Source of the DNA: Tachypleus tridentatus
Taxonomy: Eukaryota > Arthropoda > Merostomata > Xiphosura > Limulidae
DNA length: 64,000 nucleotides
NCBI RefSeq assembly: GCF_004210375.1
Contig: NC_134825.1
Span: 67,943,558 to 68,007,557, forward strand
Direction of reading: 5' to 3'
How positions within the stretch are numbered: the stretch's first letter is position 1; each line of letters opens with the position of its first letter. The notes beneath the pieces are model-generated. The model did not search any database. It saw only the letters and a program-made list of their open reading frames with translations, and was not told the DNA's origin. Positions 1 to 9,825 of this stretch are shown here, piece by piece. Both the position numbers and the translations under genes were made by a program.

Positions 1-391
1 TCTTTGATGTTGATACCTAGAATTGTGAATTTGCTTTTAGTAAGTATCCAGTGATTGTTGTGGTATGTATGGCTTTCTTTATTATTTTTTTGCATCGCGT
101 GTGAAGAGATCAAAGCAGTTTTTAGTTTGGGATGGATTTGTGTATTCTGCAATAAAATCTGTAAAGATGTTTTATTTATATTTACTATTAAACTTGTTTC
201 GTCGTTTCTGCTCTCTTTTATTGTATGAGTGTTGTTCTCTTGGGTGTTTGTTGTGTCTGTGTTTTGTTAAGTTGTTGTGTATTGTTTTACTGTTTTGGTT
301 GGGTTTCGTTGTTCTTTTTTGTGTGTGATTTTCGTTGTGTGATGTTTTCTTCAGCCTTTCTGCATTTGTCACTGTATATGTTGTTGTATTG
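1..391 (-). mobile_element. Jockey-like LINE fragment, ORF2 start (cut by window edge)
   Basis: This is a reverse-strand piece of the LINE found throughout the window. It matches 43,625-44,018 almost base for base and, reversed, 52,855-53,245. On the minus strand it encodes an Asn/Thr/Lys-rich tract and then the first residues of the endonuclease domain, before the window ends. The LINE boundary is placed where homology to the spacer module begins. It is not a host gene; the long plus-strand frames here are antisense shadows. Confidence 0.75.
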
Positions 392-745
392 CTTTTTGCT
401 TTTCAAATTTATATGTCTCAAGGTGTTATAGCCTTCAGAGTACAAAATCATTTCAGTGATTCATTGCATGAGCACATTTTTTACTGATGTCACAACAGTA
501 CAAAAAGCAACGCTAAGTGTCATTTATGTGACATTTTAGTTTCTAATGATTGGCTGGTAGACAACACATTAGTGTACAGTTGTACGAATGGTAAGAACAG
601 GTGACCCCTTCAGGCAGTCTTTGGTCTCTGTTCGTAGAGTTTGTCCTGTTCTTTTATCCACGCGTAACCGGAATAAAAGTTTTCGGCAAGAAAAGAAGTC
701 GGTTCTAATATACCTCAGAATATGAATTATCTTTATAGACATTCC
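392..745 (-). repeat. Spacer module S (copy 1)
   Basis: This is a non-coding block of about 350 bp that recurs about twelve times in the window, at a constant place in the 3' flank of each tRNA-Thr unit. Landmarks on the unit strand are a start near GATCGGAATGTCTATAAAG, a middle with TGTCACATAAAGGAC and an end at GACATATAAATTTGAAAAGC. I find no ORF, tRNA arm or element terminus in it. It may simply be ancestral flank copied with the tRNA. This copy closely matches 44,019-44,375. Confidence 0.6.
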
Positions 746-1250
746 GATCTGAGAGCGATAATTAACATAAAATTATTAAAATATAAATAAATAATGAAAA
801 TAAGAAAAACGGTGAATCAAATGCAAATATTGTATTTTCCAGCCTAAAACTAGGTGCTCAAAGAAAGTAAGGAAACAAGGCTGGAAGTGGTGTCTACATC
901 ATGTTTTCGAACCAGAAATTTCTATTTTTTACTCCATGTCTTAGGTATTTATCAAGTTTAGTAAAGTCAAACTCGGGATTTATATTAATATAAGATTTTG
1001 GTAACACATATGTCAAAAACAACCTTATTCTAAAAGCAGTTTCGAAAATATTGATTTCCACAAGCTGTGTAACATCAATAGAAGCATGGAAAACGCAGTT
1101 TAATTTTTTTAAACAAAGATGTCTATTTTAATGAAAATTTAAAATACGTGGAAAATGATGTATCGCCATCTTTATCCTAAAGTAATTTCATATGAATTTG
1201 TTCAACTGGATATGATAGAAGTATAAGCATTCATCAAGTTAAAGTGTGCA
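746..1250 (-). other. 3' flank of the CGT-type tRNA-Thr unit
   Basis: This AT-rich flank lies immediately 3' of the tRNA gene on the minus strand. It is homologous to 44,376-44,874, and reversed to 46,162-46,660 and 51,998-52,490. It is more distantly related to the flank of the TGT genes. No T4 run lies within about 100 nt of the tRNA 3' end, so no close Pol III terminator is visible for this gene. Confidence 0.6.
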
Positions 1251-1322
1251 AGCCACCAGTGAGGTTCGAACTCACGACCGCTGGTTTACGAAACCAGTGC
1301 TCTACCTCTGAGCTATGATGGC
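1251..1322 (-). tRNA. tRNA-Thr (CGT)
   Basis: This is a 72-nt cloverleaf on the minus strand. The acceptor stem GCCATCA pairs with TGGTGGC using one G-U pair. The D stem is GCTC/GAGC. The anticodon stem CTGGT/ACCAG encloses loop TTCGTAA, giving anticodon CGT. The T stem GTGAG/CTCAC encloses TTCGAAC. Box A (TAGCTCAGAGG) and box B (GTTCGAACC) are intact, there is no intron and no encoded CCA. G1-C72, C2-G71 and anticodon positions 35-36 fit threonine identity. The gene decodes ACG. A missing nearby T4 run leaves transcription termination uncertain. It is the first gene of the 6.77-kb tandem array. Confidence 0.93.
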
Positions 1323-1512
1323 TCATTGCTTTATTTGAAAAACGTATAATTTCGTTAAGAAACTATACAGTATGTTTAATATCAACTTATCGTTCAAAAT
1401 ATTAATATTGCATTGTTAAAACAATCACACGTAAAAATATAATATTAAGAACATCTCTTCGACAACATTTTCAACGGTAAGGTATTGTGCTGTTTCCTCC
1501 TCTGTTCAGGTA
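1323..1512 (-). other. 5' flank of the CGT tRNA-Thr unit
   Basis: This is about 190 bp upstream of the tRNA, conserved beside every CGT copy and recognisably related to the 5' flank of the TGT copies. The shared landmark on the unit strand is TGAACAGAGGAG at its outer end. It ends abruptly where the LINE 3' end starts. No TATA-like upstream element is clearly shared by all copies. Confidence 0.55.
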
Positions 1513-3058
1513 TATAATTTGTATATCAATCGCGGAGAGGTGTTCAGGACTATCTATATACAATACCTATCGAGTTCGCATAATAGTTCATTTTTTTCTC
1601 CACATTTTATCGAAATATTTTATTGTAGTATGTAGGGGTCTATCTACTATTGTTTGTGGGTTTGAATATTTATGCATAAACTTTGAAGGAGTGGTTTTGG
1701 GCACTCTACATGCTGTCGTAAGTAGTATATTTTATAATGACTCTTGTTTGGTTTAGAATTGTTCTTTGCTTACGTTAATTCACGCTGAAGCTGCATAGTC
1801 TATTACAGTTATATACGTTTTGTATATTTTGAGGATGTTTTCAGCTGTTACTCCATTGTTTTTTATCAGTTAGACTCTAGCATAGTTTGTTCTTCGCCTA
1901 ATTCTTTTCTTGTTAAATCTAATAATTATTGTTCCAGTTAACCTTACTAAGTGATATGCCTTTTGTCTAAGTTTTCTTAATCCGTTTTGTCTCTCGAGTA
2001 ATTTTGACGTTATTTCCAAAATGTGGAGAGTCTATTACTGATTATTCGTTCAAGAATTTTTCATTTACAGCTGGTCAGGCTGATTGGTCGATAACTGTTT
2101 GGTTTATTGGCTAGCATACCTTTTTTATGGAACATTAATGTATTAGCTTGCTTCCAAGAAACTGAGATGTAGCAAGGGTAGAACGATAAATGAAAAATTT
2201 CTAATAGATGATCAAATAATTTCGAAGTGCCTTTCTTGAAGAGAATTTCTTGTATGCCGTCCTTTTCTGGTGATTTATTTTTGAATTCTAAATTGCTTGT
2301 TTGAGTTATGTTAATGTAAATTTTAAGAAGCAGTAGATTATTATAGTCATTTACGTTGTGGTGTTATCGTTGTTAATATTGATTGTGAAATATGGTTTGG
2401 ATAATTCTGTGTTATTTGTTACATCACTGTTTACTCTATTGTAAAAATAGGTGTTCACGTCTGGGTCGTTTTGTTTTGAAAGTGTTTTGTAGTTGTTGTC
2501 TGGAGGCTTCTGCTTTTTCTTTGTTGGTGTGCGCTAATGTGTTATTTTATTCTAGTGTTGGGTATTTTCTTGTTGTGGCTTCTTTGGTGAGCCTTTATCG
2601 GTGCGACCGAAACTTTCTAGGATCGGTTTTTTTTTCGTTTAGTTGGGAGCAGATGTTATCCGATTTTTCTTCGTTTAACAATATAATTTCTGGTCTCATT
2701 TTATTTTTCATACTGCTTATTTGTGTTTTTTATTTCTTTGTCTCTTGTTGTCATGAGCTGTCTTTTTAATTGTCTTGGTTTCTAGATGTCATGTTCTTTT
2801 TCTACTATGTGGTTGTCGGCATCGCTCCAGGTTAGGCGACCGGCACTTTCGTTGTCCAAGTGAAGTCTTAGACTTCCTCGCGTTTAACAGTTTCTGTATT
2901 TGAGTATTTTTAGCGGTCTTTCACCCATATAAGTGTATATATCTCACTCAGAAGAAGGGATAAAAGATTTTTTACTGTATATTCAAGAGGTCTTTAAAAA
3001 CTCTCCATTCTTCTTGCTTATTCTCACTGAAGGTCTCCTGATCTCATTGCTTACAATT
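1513..3058 (-). mobile_element. Jockey-like LINE, internally deleted (reverse)
   Basis: On the minus strand this holds the 5' leader of the LINE (about 2,780-3,058) joined directly to the linker between endonuclease and reverse transcriptase, then the RT start (a PNSYRPISLTS-like motif near 2,080-2,110) and the C-terminal segment (GKNNGVTAENILKIYKTYI near 1,800-1,880). ORF1, the endonuclease and the RT catalytic core are missing. The leader-to-linker junction at about 2,785 shows the leader ending in CCAAGAC fused to AATTAA of the linker. The open frames on the plus strand across this region, rich in Leu, Phe and Cys, are antisense shadows. Confidence 0.75.
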
Positions 3059-3335
3059 GTTTGCTTGTTGTGAATTTTGCGCAAAGCCACACGAGAGCTA
3101 CTTGCGCTAGCCGACATTAATTTAGGAGTGAAAGACCAGATGAAGGCAACTAGTCTTTACCACTAACCGCCAACTTTTGGGCTACTCTTTTACCAATGAG
3201 TAGTGGGATAGACCTATCACATTATAACAGCCCCACTGTTCAAAGAGAAAGCATGTTTGATATCACAGAGATTCGAGCACGAAACCTCACATTACGATCC
3301 GAGAGTATTAACCACCTGACCACGCCTCTGAAAGT
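3059..3335 (-). mobile_element. SINE-A (tRNA-headed, about 275 bp)
   Basis: Minus-strand member of the long SINE family. The tRNA-like head is degraded (B-box region near 3,265-3,285). The body holds the conserved TGGTAAAAGAGTAGCCCAA-type segment and a 3' end reading GCGCAAAATTCACAACAAGC. It lies between the LINE leader and module S and has near-identical partners at 9,826 and 16,607. Confidence 0.75.
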
Positions 3336-3384
3336 TTTCTGCTTCAAGACTAAATAAAACAAAAATTAACAGCAGCAAATTGTT

Positions 3385-3742
3385 TTTATTTATTGCTTTT
3401 AAAATTTATATGTCTCAAGGTTAACTTAAAGCCTTCAGAGTACATAATTATGTTAATGATTCATGGCATGAGCAACTTTTACTGATGTCACAACAGTACA
3501 AATTGCAACGGTAAGTGTCCTTTATGTGACATTTTAGTTTCTAATAATTGGCTGGTAGACTACACATTAGTAAGAACAGGTGACCCATTCAGGCATTCTT
3601 TGGTCTCTGTTCGTAGAGTTTGTCCTGTTATCTTACCCGAGCGTAACCGGAATAAAAGTTTTCGGCAAGAAAAGAAGTCGGTTCTAATATGCCTCAGAAT
3701 ATGAATTATCTTTATAGACATTCTGATCTGAGAGCGATAATT
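3385..3742 (-). repeat. Spacer module S (copy 2)
   Basis: Second copy of the module, in the 3' flank of the TGT tRNA at 5,352. It is the same block as 392-745 with more divergence, and it shows that CGT and TGT units descend from one ancestral tRNA unit. Sister copies lie at about 10,160-10,515 and 16,940-17,295. Confidence 0.55.
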
Positions 3743-3988
3743 AACATAAAATTATTTAAAATAAATAAATAATGAAAATAAGAAAAACGTTGAATCCAAA
3801 TGTAAATATTATATTTTCCAGCCAAAAACTAGGGATTCTAAGAAAGTAAAGAAACAATGCTGGAAGTGGTGTCTACATGATGTTTTCGAACGAAAACTTT
3901 CTATTTTCACTCCATATATACAGCGTTTATCAATTTTAGTAAAGTCAAACTAGGGATTTATATTAATTTAAGAATTTTATAGTAGATA

Positions 3989-4958
3989 TATCACCAACCA
4001 AATGTATTACATAAATCTATTCCACAATATCTTTCCCACAACCAAAATACAATTGTAATATGTGATCTAAATAGTAAACATAAAACTTTGACATAAATCC
4101 ACAAATACAAATGGATGACACCTATTGCAATTCATTGATTAAATACCATCGCCCTAATAAACGACAGTGAACCTACGCATACCACGTATACTACAAATAC
4201 AACTGATACCTTAGACACCTCCTTAAATATCAGACCAAAGTTATTAAATTTGAACGTGGGAAAAGATGTTCACAGTGATCTTCTACCAATATGGTAGATA
4301 TGGTACCAATATGGAACTTTCGATCTCACCCCCATGAAGATATAACCTTTAAAGAAGACAAATTCGACTACAAAGAAGCTGATAGTTGCAGTCAAATAAT
4401 CACGGAGTGCCTACTAAAAGCAGCAAATAGCTACAAATAACGCATGGAAATCAAACAAACAACTAATAACACTCATAAAACAACGAAGACAATTAAGAAG
4501 ACAGTTTATGGCAACAAGAGATAAAGAAATAAAAACACAAATAAGCAGTATGAGAAATAAAATGAGACCAGAAATTGTATTGTTAAAAGAAGAAAAATGG
4601 ACAACTTTTGCTGCAAACTAAATGGAAAAACCGACCCTAGAAAGTTTCGGTCGCACCTAAAAAGACTCACTAAAGAAGCCACAACAAGAAAATACACAAC
4701 ATTAAAACAAAATAACACATTAGCGCACACCGACAAAGAAAAACCAGAAGCCTTCAGACAACAACTGCAAAACACTTTCAAAACACAACGACCCAGACGT
4801 GAACGCCTATTTTTTCAATACAGTAAATAATTATGTAACAAATAACACAGAATTATACAAACCCTATTTCCTAGACAATAATAACAACAATAACACCAAT
4901 AACATATATGACTTTTACAATCTACTGCTTACCAGAAAAATAACATTAGCAAATCTAC
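3989..4958 (+). mobile_element. Internal LINE fragment flanked by 158-bp direct repeats
   Basis: A plus-strand piece of the LINE truncated at both ends. It runs from mid-endonuclease (matching the segment around 53,530) through the linker (TDPRKFRSHLKRLTKEATTR, 4,632-4,691) and stops before the RT. The DNA on either side, 3,831-3,988 and 4,959-5,117, is the same segment of the tRNA 3' flank repeated, roughly 80-85 percent identical by eye. That is far longer than a normal LINE target-site duplication, so recombination or a tandem duplication of the flank is more likely. The copies at 10,757 and 17,538 share this arrangement. Confidence 0.7.
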
Positions 4959-5351
4959 GGGCTCTCAGAAACTAAAGAAACAAGGCAGGAAGTAGTGTCT
5001 ACATTATGTTTTTGAGCAACAAATTCTATTTTCCTCCATGTCTACAGCATTTATCAACTTTAGTAAAGTCGAACTTGTGATTTATATTAATTTTAGAATT
5101 TTATAATAGATATATCAAAAACAGGTTATTTTCCAAGCAATTTTGGAAATATTGATTTCCACACGCTGTATAAAATTAATAGAAGCATAGAAAACGCAGT
5201 TTAATTTTTTAAATAACAATGTCGCTTTTATTGAAAATTTAAATTATATGAAAAATAATGTATCCCCATATTTATCGTAAAATAATATTATGTTATTTTG
5301 TTCAATTGCTGGTGATGAAAATAAAAGTATCCGTCAAGTTCAAGATATACA

Positions 5352-5423
5352 AGCCACTAGTGAGGTTCGAACTCACGACTGCTGGTTTACAAGACCAGTG
5401 TTCTACCCCTGAGTTATGATGGC
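5352..5423 (-). tRNA. tRNA-Thr (TGT), probably a pseudogene
   Basis: A minus-strand 72-nt tRNA with anticodon loop CTTGTAA (anticodon TGT, decoding ACA) in an intact anticodon arm. Compared with the intact TGT gene at 58,405, the D stem has changed from GCTC/GAGC to ACTC/GAAC, breaking two pairs and altering box A, and the acceptor stem has one mismatch (TAGTGGC). A T4 run lies about 25 nt downstream, a plausible Pol III terminator. The same defects are carried by 12,121 and 18,902. I judge it likely non-functional, although transcription cannot be excluded. Confidence 0.8.
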
Positions 5424-5619
5424 TCGTACATATTTTTAAAAACGCATTCTTTCTCTTTAATGTTCTACAGTATATTGAATATTCGCTTCTCGTTCAGTGG
5501 ATTAATTTAGAATCGTTAAAACGATCACACGTAAAAAAACATATTAAGAACATCTCTTCGACAACATTTCCAGCAGTAAGGTTTTGTACTGTTTTCTCCT
5601 CTGTTCAGATATATAACAG

Positions 5620-5706
5620 TTGTTTTTTGAAATTACGCATTAAGCTACACCGCTTTTTATTATTGTAAGCAAGCATACATTCGGCTGCGCTACCAGTAGA
5701 GGTAGC
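5620..5706 (-). mobile_element. SINE-C remnant
   Basis: A truncated minus-strand SINE-C whose 3' end abuts the tRNA 5' flank. It keeps the CGCATTAAGCTACACCGC tail region and lacks much of the central B-box segment that is present at 29,252 and 38,985. The plus-strand counterpart is at 58,070-58,205. Confidence 0.5.
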
Positions 5707-6168
5707 ACACACAATAGTTCAATTCTGTTTGCTTTTCTCCAAACACTGCATAAAGAAAGCATTTATTTGAATTTTATTTTTTAGATTTTTCTACACATAA
5801 ATATCAACCTACCAGTTATGAAAAGAATTTTTTCAAACATTAATGAAGCATCATTGAAAATTGTGTCATACAAATATATCTGTTTACGAAGGTGGTCATC
5901 TGATCAAAAGTACAGCCATATATCATAAAATAAACCATCTTAAAACTGCAAAACAGGTGCTGATCATTTTATAGACATTTATTTGTGAGACTCTTATGAT
6001 ATACATAATTTTTTCACAAATTATTTAACAAGATAATTAAAACAGAGAAACCTTAACACTTTTTACACACAACAGGGACAACAAAGATCAATACATACTA
6101 CAATAAAATATTTTGATAAAATTTGGAGAAAAAGTGAACTATTATGCGAACTCGATAGGTATTGCATA
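5707..6168. other. Spacer with a deletion junction near 6,090
   Basis: Up to about 6,090 this is unique-looking spacer homologous, reversed, to 57,700-58,070. From there it switches to the LINE 3' end (CATACTACAATAAAAT). In tandem copy 3 the same spacer instead continues at 19,650 into different DNA that matches 57,660 reversed. Copies 1 and 2 therefore carry a deletion joint here. Confidence 0.6.
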
Positions 6169-7065
6169 CGAGGTCTGTTCAAAAAATACGCGGACTGTTT
6201 GAATTGCGCGGCTCCAGTTGGTTTCAGTGGAATCCGCATGCTGTCGCTAGGTTTGCACAGATCAGCTGATTACGACGCCATTTCCGATTGCAGATATCTT
6301 CATTTGTGTATTAGCTACGCGGTTTTAAGATAAGTGCGATTTTTTTCGTTTGGTGGATTTCAGAATGAATGACCTGAAGGAGCAACGACTTGCTGTGAAC
6401 ATTTGTGTTAAACTTGGAAAATCTGCGACTGAAACTTCTGCTATGCTTAACACGGCTTACGGTGATGTTGCTATGAAGCGTACGGCATGTTTCAAGTAAC
6501 ATGAACGTTTTAAGGATGGTCGACAGTCCATTGAAGATGATGAGCGTCCTGGACGTCCTTCCACGTCAACTGACGGCCCACACGTCGACAAAATCTAAAC
6601 CCTGGTGCGGGCAAATCGACGTCTGACTGTTAGAGAGCTTGCTGAAGAGTTTGGGATATCAGTTGGATCTTGTTACGAGATTTTGACCGAAAAATTGAAG
6701 ATGCACCGCGTTGCTGCGAAATTTGTGCCTCAGAACTCGTGCGTTTTGGCCAAACACTCGATCACTGTTTTCCCCTACTCACCTGACCTTGCTCCTTGCA
6801 ATGTTTTCTTGTTCCCCAAACTCAAAAGACCCTTGAAAGAAAGAAGATTTGAGACGATTCTTGAGATTAAGGCAAATGCGACGAAGGAGCTGGAGGACAT
6901 TACAAAAGAATCGTACCAGGACTTTTTCAACAAGTGGAAACACCATTGGGATAAGTGTGTGCGTTGGGGAGGAGAGTACCTTGAAGGGGTCCCAGACCTG
7001 TAACTTCTAAATAAAGTACATTTTGTTTTATGACGTCAGTCCGAGTATTTTTTGAACAGCCCTCG
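6169..7065 (+). mobile_element. Internally deleted mariner (copy 1)
   Basis: An 897-bp mariner with terminal inverted repeats of about 28 bp (left CGAGGTCTGTTCAAAAAATA; right end the near-perfect complement) flanked by TA at 6,167-6,168 and 7,066-7,067. The residual transposase begins MNDLKEQR, keeps the N-terminal helix-turn-helix region (RANRRLTVRELAEEFGIS) and the C-terminal SPDLAPCNVFLFPKLK. About 130 residues between KFVP and the DNAPAH region are missing, removing the first two catalytic aspartates, and the third is Asn instead of Asp. It cannot make an active transposase. It sits in the LINE 3' end. Confidence 0.9.
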
Positions 7066-7184
7066 TATGTGATAAAGATAGTCTAAACACCTCTCCCCGA
7101 TTATTTGACAAATTAGATTATTAACATAAAATTATTTTAAAAATAAAGAAATAATGAAAATAAATAAATAAAAATAAAATGAGT

Positions 7185-7308
7185 ATGTGTATTTTGTTAT
7201 CACAAAGCCACAAGGGGCTATCTGCTTAGCCGATCAAGGGAAATCGAATCCCTGGTTTTAGCGGTTTTGTTTAAATCCGAAGACACACCGCTATACTAAC
7301 GGGGGGGG
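7185..7308 (-). mobile_element. SINE-B (tRNA-headed, about 120 bp)
   Basis: A minus-strand short SINE. On its own strand it begins with a C-run and GTTAGTATAGCGGT, has a B-box-like segment AGGGATTCGATTTCCC, and ends TGGCTTTGTGATAACAAAAT. The C-run at its 5' end appears as a G-run of variable length among copies (7,185; 13,962; 28,150; 37,878). Confidence 0.75.
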
Positions 7309-8014
7309 GCAAATATAATATATATATACATACATAAATAATAATAATAAATACTAAAATAAAAACATGCCACCTATGAGCGAGACATTAGTGAAGGAAC
7401 TGATAGTGCAAAATACATGGACATTACCCCGAAGGGTGTCTGAGTAAATATGGGTTACTCTAATCCTCATATAATAATTTTTATTATACTAAACATTTCA
7501 CTCTAACAAGGAAAAAAAAGGAGGAAGAGGTCCAGTGCAACTGACATTCCTGGGTACACATACATATATACCTAAACGTTCAATCCATATGCACATATAA
7601 TTTCCAGCCCAAATCTAGGGGCTCTCAGAAAGTAAAGAAACAGGGTTGGAAGTAGTGTCTACATTATGTTTTCGAACAAAAAAAATGCTGTTTTTCCTCC
7701 ATGTCTACAGCATTTATCGATTTTAATGAAGTCAAACTAGAGATTTATATTAATTCAAGAATTTTATAATAGATATATCAAAACAGGATCATTCTTCAAG
7801 CAGTTTTGGAAATATTGATTTCCACAAGCCGTACAAAATTAATAGGAACAGAGAAAACTCAGCTTAATTTTTTGAATAACAATGTCGCTTTTATTGAAAA
7901 TTTAAATTATATGAAAAATAATGTATCGCTATATTTATCGTAAAACATTATTATGTTATTTTGTTCAATTACAGGTAATGAAAATAAAAGCAACCGTCAA
8001 GTTCAAGATATACA
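7309..8014 (-). other. TGT-type 3' flank attached to a CGT tRNA
   Basis: This flank matches 28,276-28,967, the 3' flank of the TGT gene at 28,968, nearly base for base. Here it is joined to the CGT gene at 8,015. It supplies a T4 run about 24 nt after the tRNA, which the parental CGT gene lacks. Confidence 0.75.
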
Positions 8015-8086
8015 AGCCACCAGTGAGGTTCGAACTCACGACCCCTGGTTTACGAAACCAGTGCTCTACCTCTGAGCTATGATGGC
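8015..8086 (-). tRNA. tRNA-Thr (CGT), chimeric gene
   Basis: An intact 72-nt cloverleaf with loop TTCGTAA. All stems pair as in 1,251; one variable-loop base differs (ACCAGGGGTC against ACCAGCGGTC) and matches the TGT genes. The 5' flank is CGT-type while the 3' flank is TGT-type, so the crossover that created the tandem array lies within the gene, between the anticodon and the variable loop. It has a T4 terminator about 24 nt downstream and is probably a functional ACG-decoding gene. Confidence 0.93.
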
Positions 8087-8279
8087 TCATTGCTTTATTT
8101 GAAAACGTATAATTTCGTTAAGAAACTATACAGTATGTTTAATATCAACTTATCGTTCAAAATATTAATATTGCATTGTTAAAACAATCACACGTAAAAA
8201 GTATAATATTAAGAACATCTCTTCGACAACATTTTCAACGGTAAGGTATTGTGCTGTTTCCTCCTCTGTTCAGGTATAT

Positions 8280-9825
8280 AATTTGTATATCAATCGCGGA
8301 GAGGTGTTCAGGACTATCTATATACAATACCTATCGAGTTCGCATAATAGTTCATTTTTTTCTCCACATTTTATCGAAATATTTTATTGTAGTATGTAGG
8401 GGTCTATCTACTATTGTTTGTGGGTTTGAATATTTATGCATAAACTTTGAAGGAGTGGTTTTGGGCACTCTACATGCTGTCGTAAGTAGTATATTTTATA
8501 ATGACTCTTGTTTGGTTTAGAATTGTTCTTTGCTTACGTTAATTCACGCTGAAGCTGCATAGTCTATTACAGTTATATACGTTTTGTATATTTTGAGGAT
8601 GTTTTCAGCTGTTACTCCATTGTTTTTATCAGTTAGACTCCTAGCATAGTTTGTTCTTCGCCTAATTCTTTTCTTGTTAAATCTAATAATTATTGTTCCA
8701 GTTAACCTTACTAAGTGATATGCCTTTTGTCTAAGTTTTCTTAATCCGTTTTGTCTCTCGAGTAATTTTGACGTTATTTCCAAAATGTGGAGAGTCTATT
8801 ACTGATTATTCGTTCAAGAATTTTTCATTTACAGCTGGTCAGGCTGATTGGTCGATAACTGTTTGGTTTATTGGCTAGCATACCTTTTTATGGAACATTA
8901 ATGTATTAGCTTGCTTCCAAGAAACTGAGATGTAGCAAGGGTAGAACGATAAATGAAAAATTTCTAATAGATGATCAAATAATTTCGAAGTGCCTTTCTT
9001 GAAGAGAATTTCTTGTATGCCGTCCTTTTCTGGTGATTTATTTTTTGAATTCTAAATTGCTTGTTTGAGTTATGTTAATGTAAATTTTTAAGAAGCAGTA
9101 GATTATTATAGTCATTTACGTTGTGGTGTTATCGTTGTTAATATTGATTGTGAAATATGGTTTGGATAATTCTGTGTTATTTGTTACATCACTGTTTACT
9201 CTATTGTAAAAATAGGTGTTCACGTCTGGGTCGTTTTGTTTTGAAAGTGTTTTGTAGTTGTTGTCTGGAGGCTTCTGCTTTTTCTTTGTTGGTGTGCGCT
9301 AATGTGTTATTTTATTCTAGTGTTGGGTATTTTCTTGTTGTGGCTTCTTTGGTGAGCCTTTATCGGTGCGACCGAAACTTTCTAGGATCGGTTTTTTTTT
9401 CGTTTAGTTGGGAGCAGATGTTATCCGATTTTTCTTCGTTTAACAATATAATTTCTGGTCTCATTTTATTTTTCATACTGCTTATTTGTGTTTTTTATTT
9501 CTTTGTCTCTTGTTGTCATGAGCTGTCTTTTTAATTGTCTTGGTTTCTAGATGTCATGTTCTTTTTCTACTATGTGGTTGTCGGCATCGCTCCAGGTTAG
9601 GCGACCGGCACTTTCGTTGTCCAAGTGAAGTCTTAGACTTCCTCGCGTTTAACAGTTTCTGTATTTGAGTATTTTTAGCGGTCTTTCACCCATATAAGTG
9701 TATATATCTCACTCAGAAGAAGGGATAAAAGATTTTTTACTGTATATTCAAGAGGTCTTTAAAAACTCTCCATTCTTCTTGCTTATTCTCACTGAAGGTC
9801 TCCTGATCTCATTGCTTACAATTGT
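8280..9825 (-). mobile_element. Jockey-like LINE, internally deleted (copy 2)
   Basis: Direct counterpart of 1,513-3,058, with the same leader-to-linker junction (about 9,552) and the same lack of ORF1, endonuclease and RT core. The minus-strand C-terminal frame at 8,544-8,783 (ends near GKNNGVT-type sequence, here DKNNGVTAENILKIYKTY) is open in this copy. Confidence 0.73.

Larger units (their letters stand above)
1251..8014. repeat. 6.77-kb tandem unit, copy 1
   Basis: This is the first of nearly 2.7 tandem copies (next at 8,015 and 14,793; offsets 6,764 and 6,778). Its content in order is CGT tRNA, reverse LINE, SINE-A, module S, LINE fragment between direct repeats, TGT tRNA, SINE-C remnant, mariner and SINE-B. 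Copies are nearly identical and differ mostly in homopolymer length, implying recent duplication, gene conversion or assembly duplication. The unit boundary falls inside the tRNA gene. Confidence 0.88.

Noticed and set aside
2392-2769. A 125-codon frame rich in Leu, Phe and Cys that looks like a small membrane protein (also at 9,157, 15,940 and, reversed, 50,601).
   Set aside because: It is the antisense strand of the Lys/Asn-rich LINE linker; the sense strand encodes recognisable LINE protein and the frame follows LINE copies wherever they go.
3831-5117. The 158-bp direct repeats around the LINE piece as possible long terminal repeats of an LTR element.
   Set aside because: They are tRNA flank sequence, have no TG...CA ends or primer-binding site, and enclose an internal LINE fragment. 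No LTR or virus-like element was recognised in the window.
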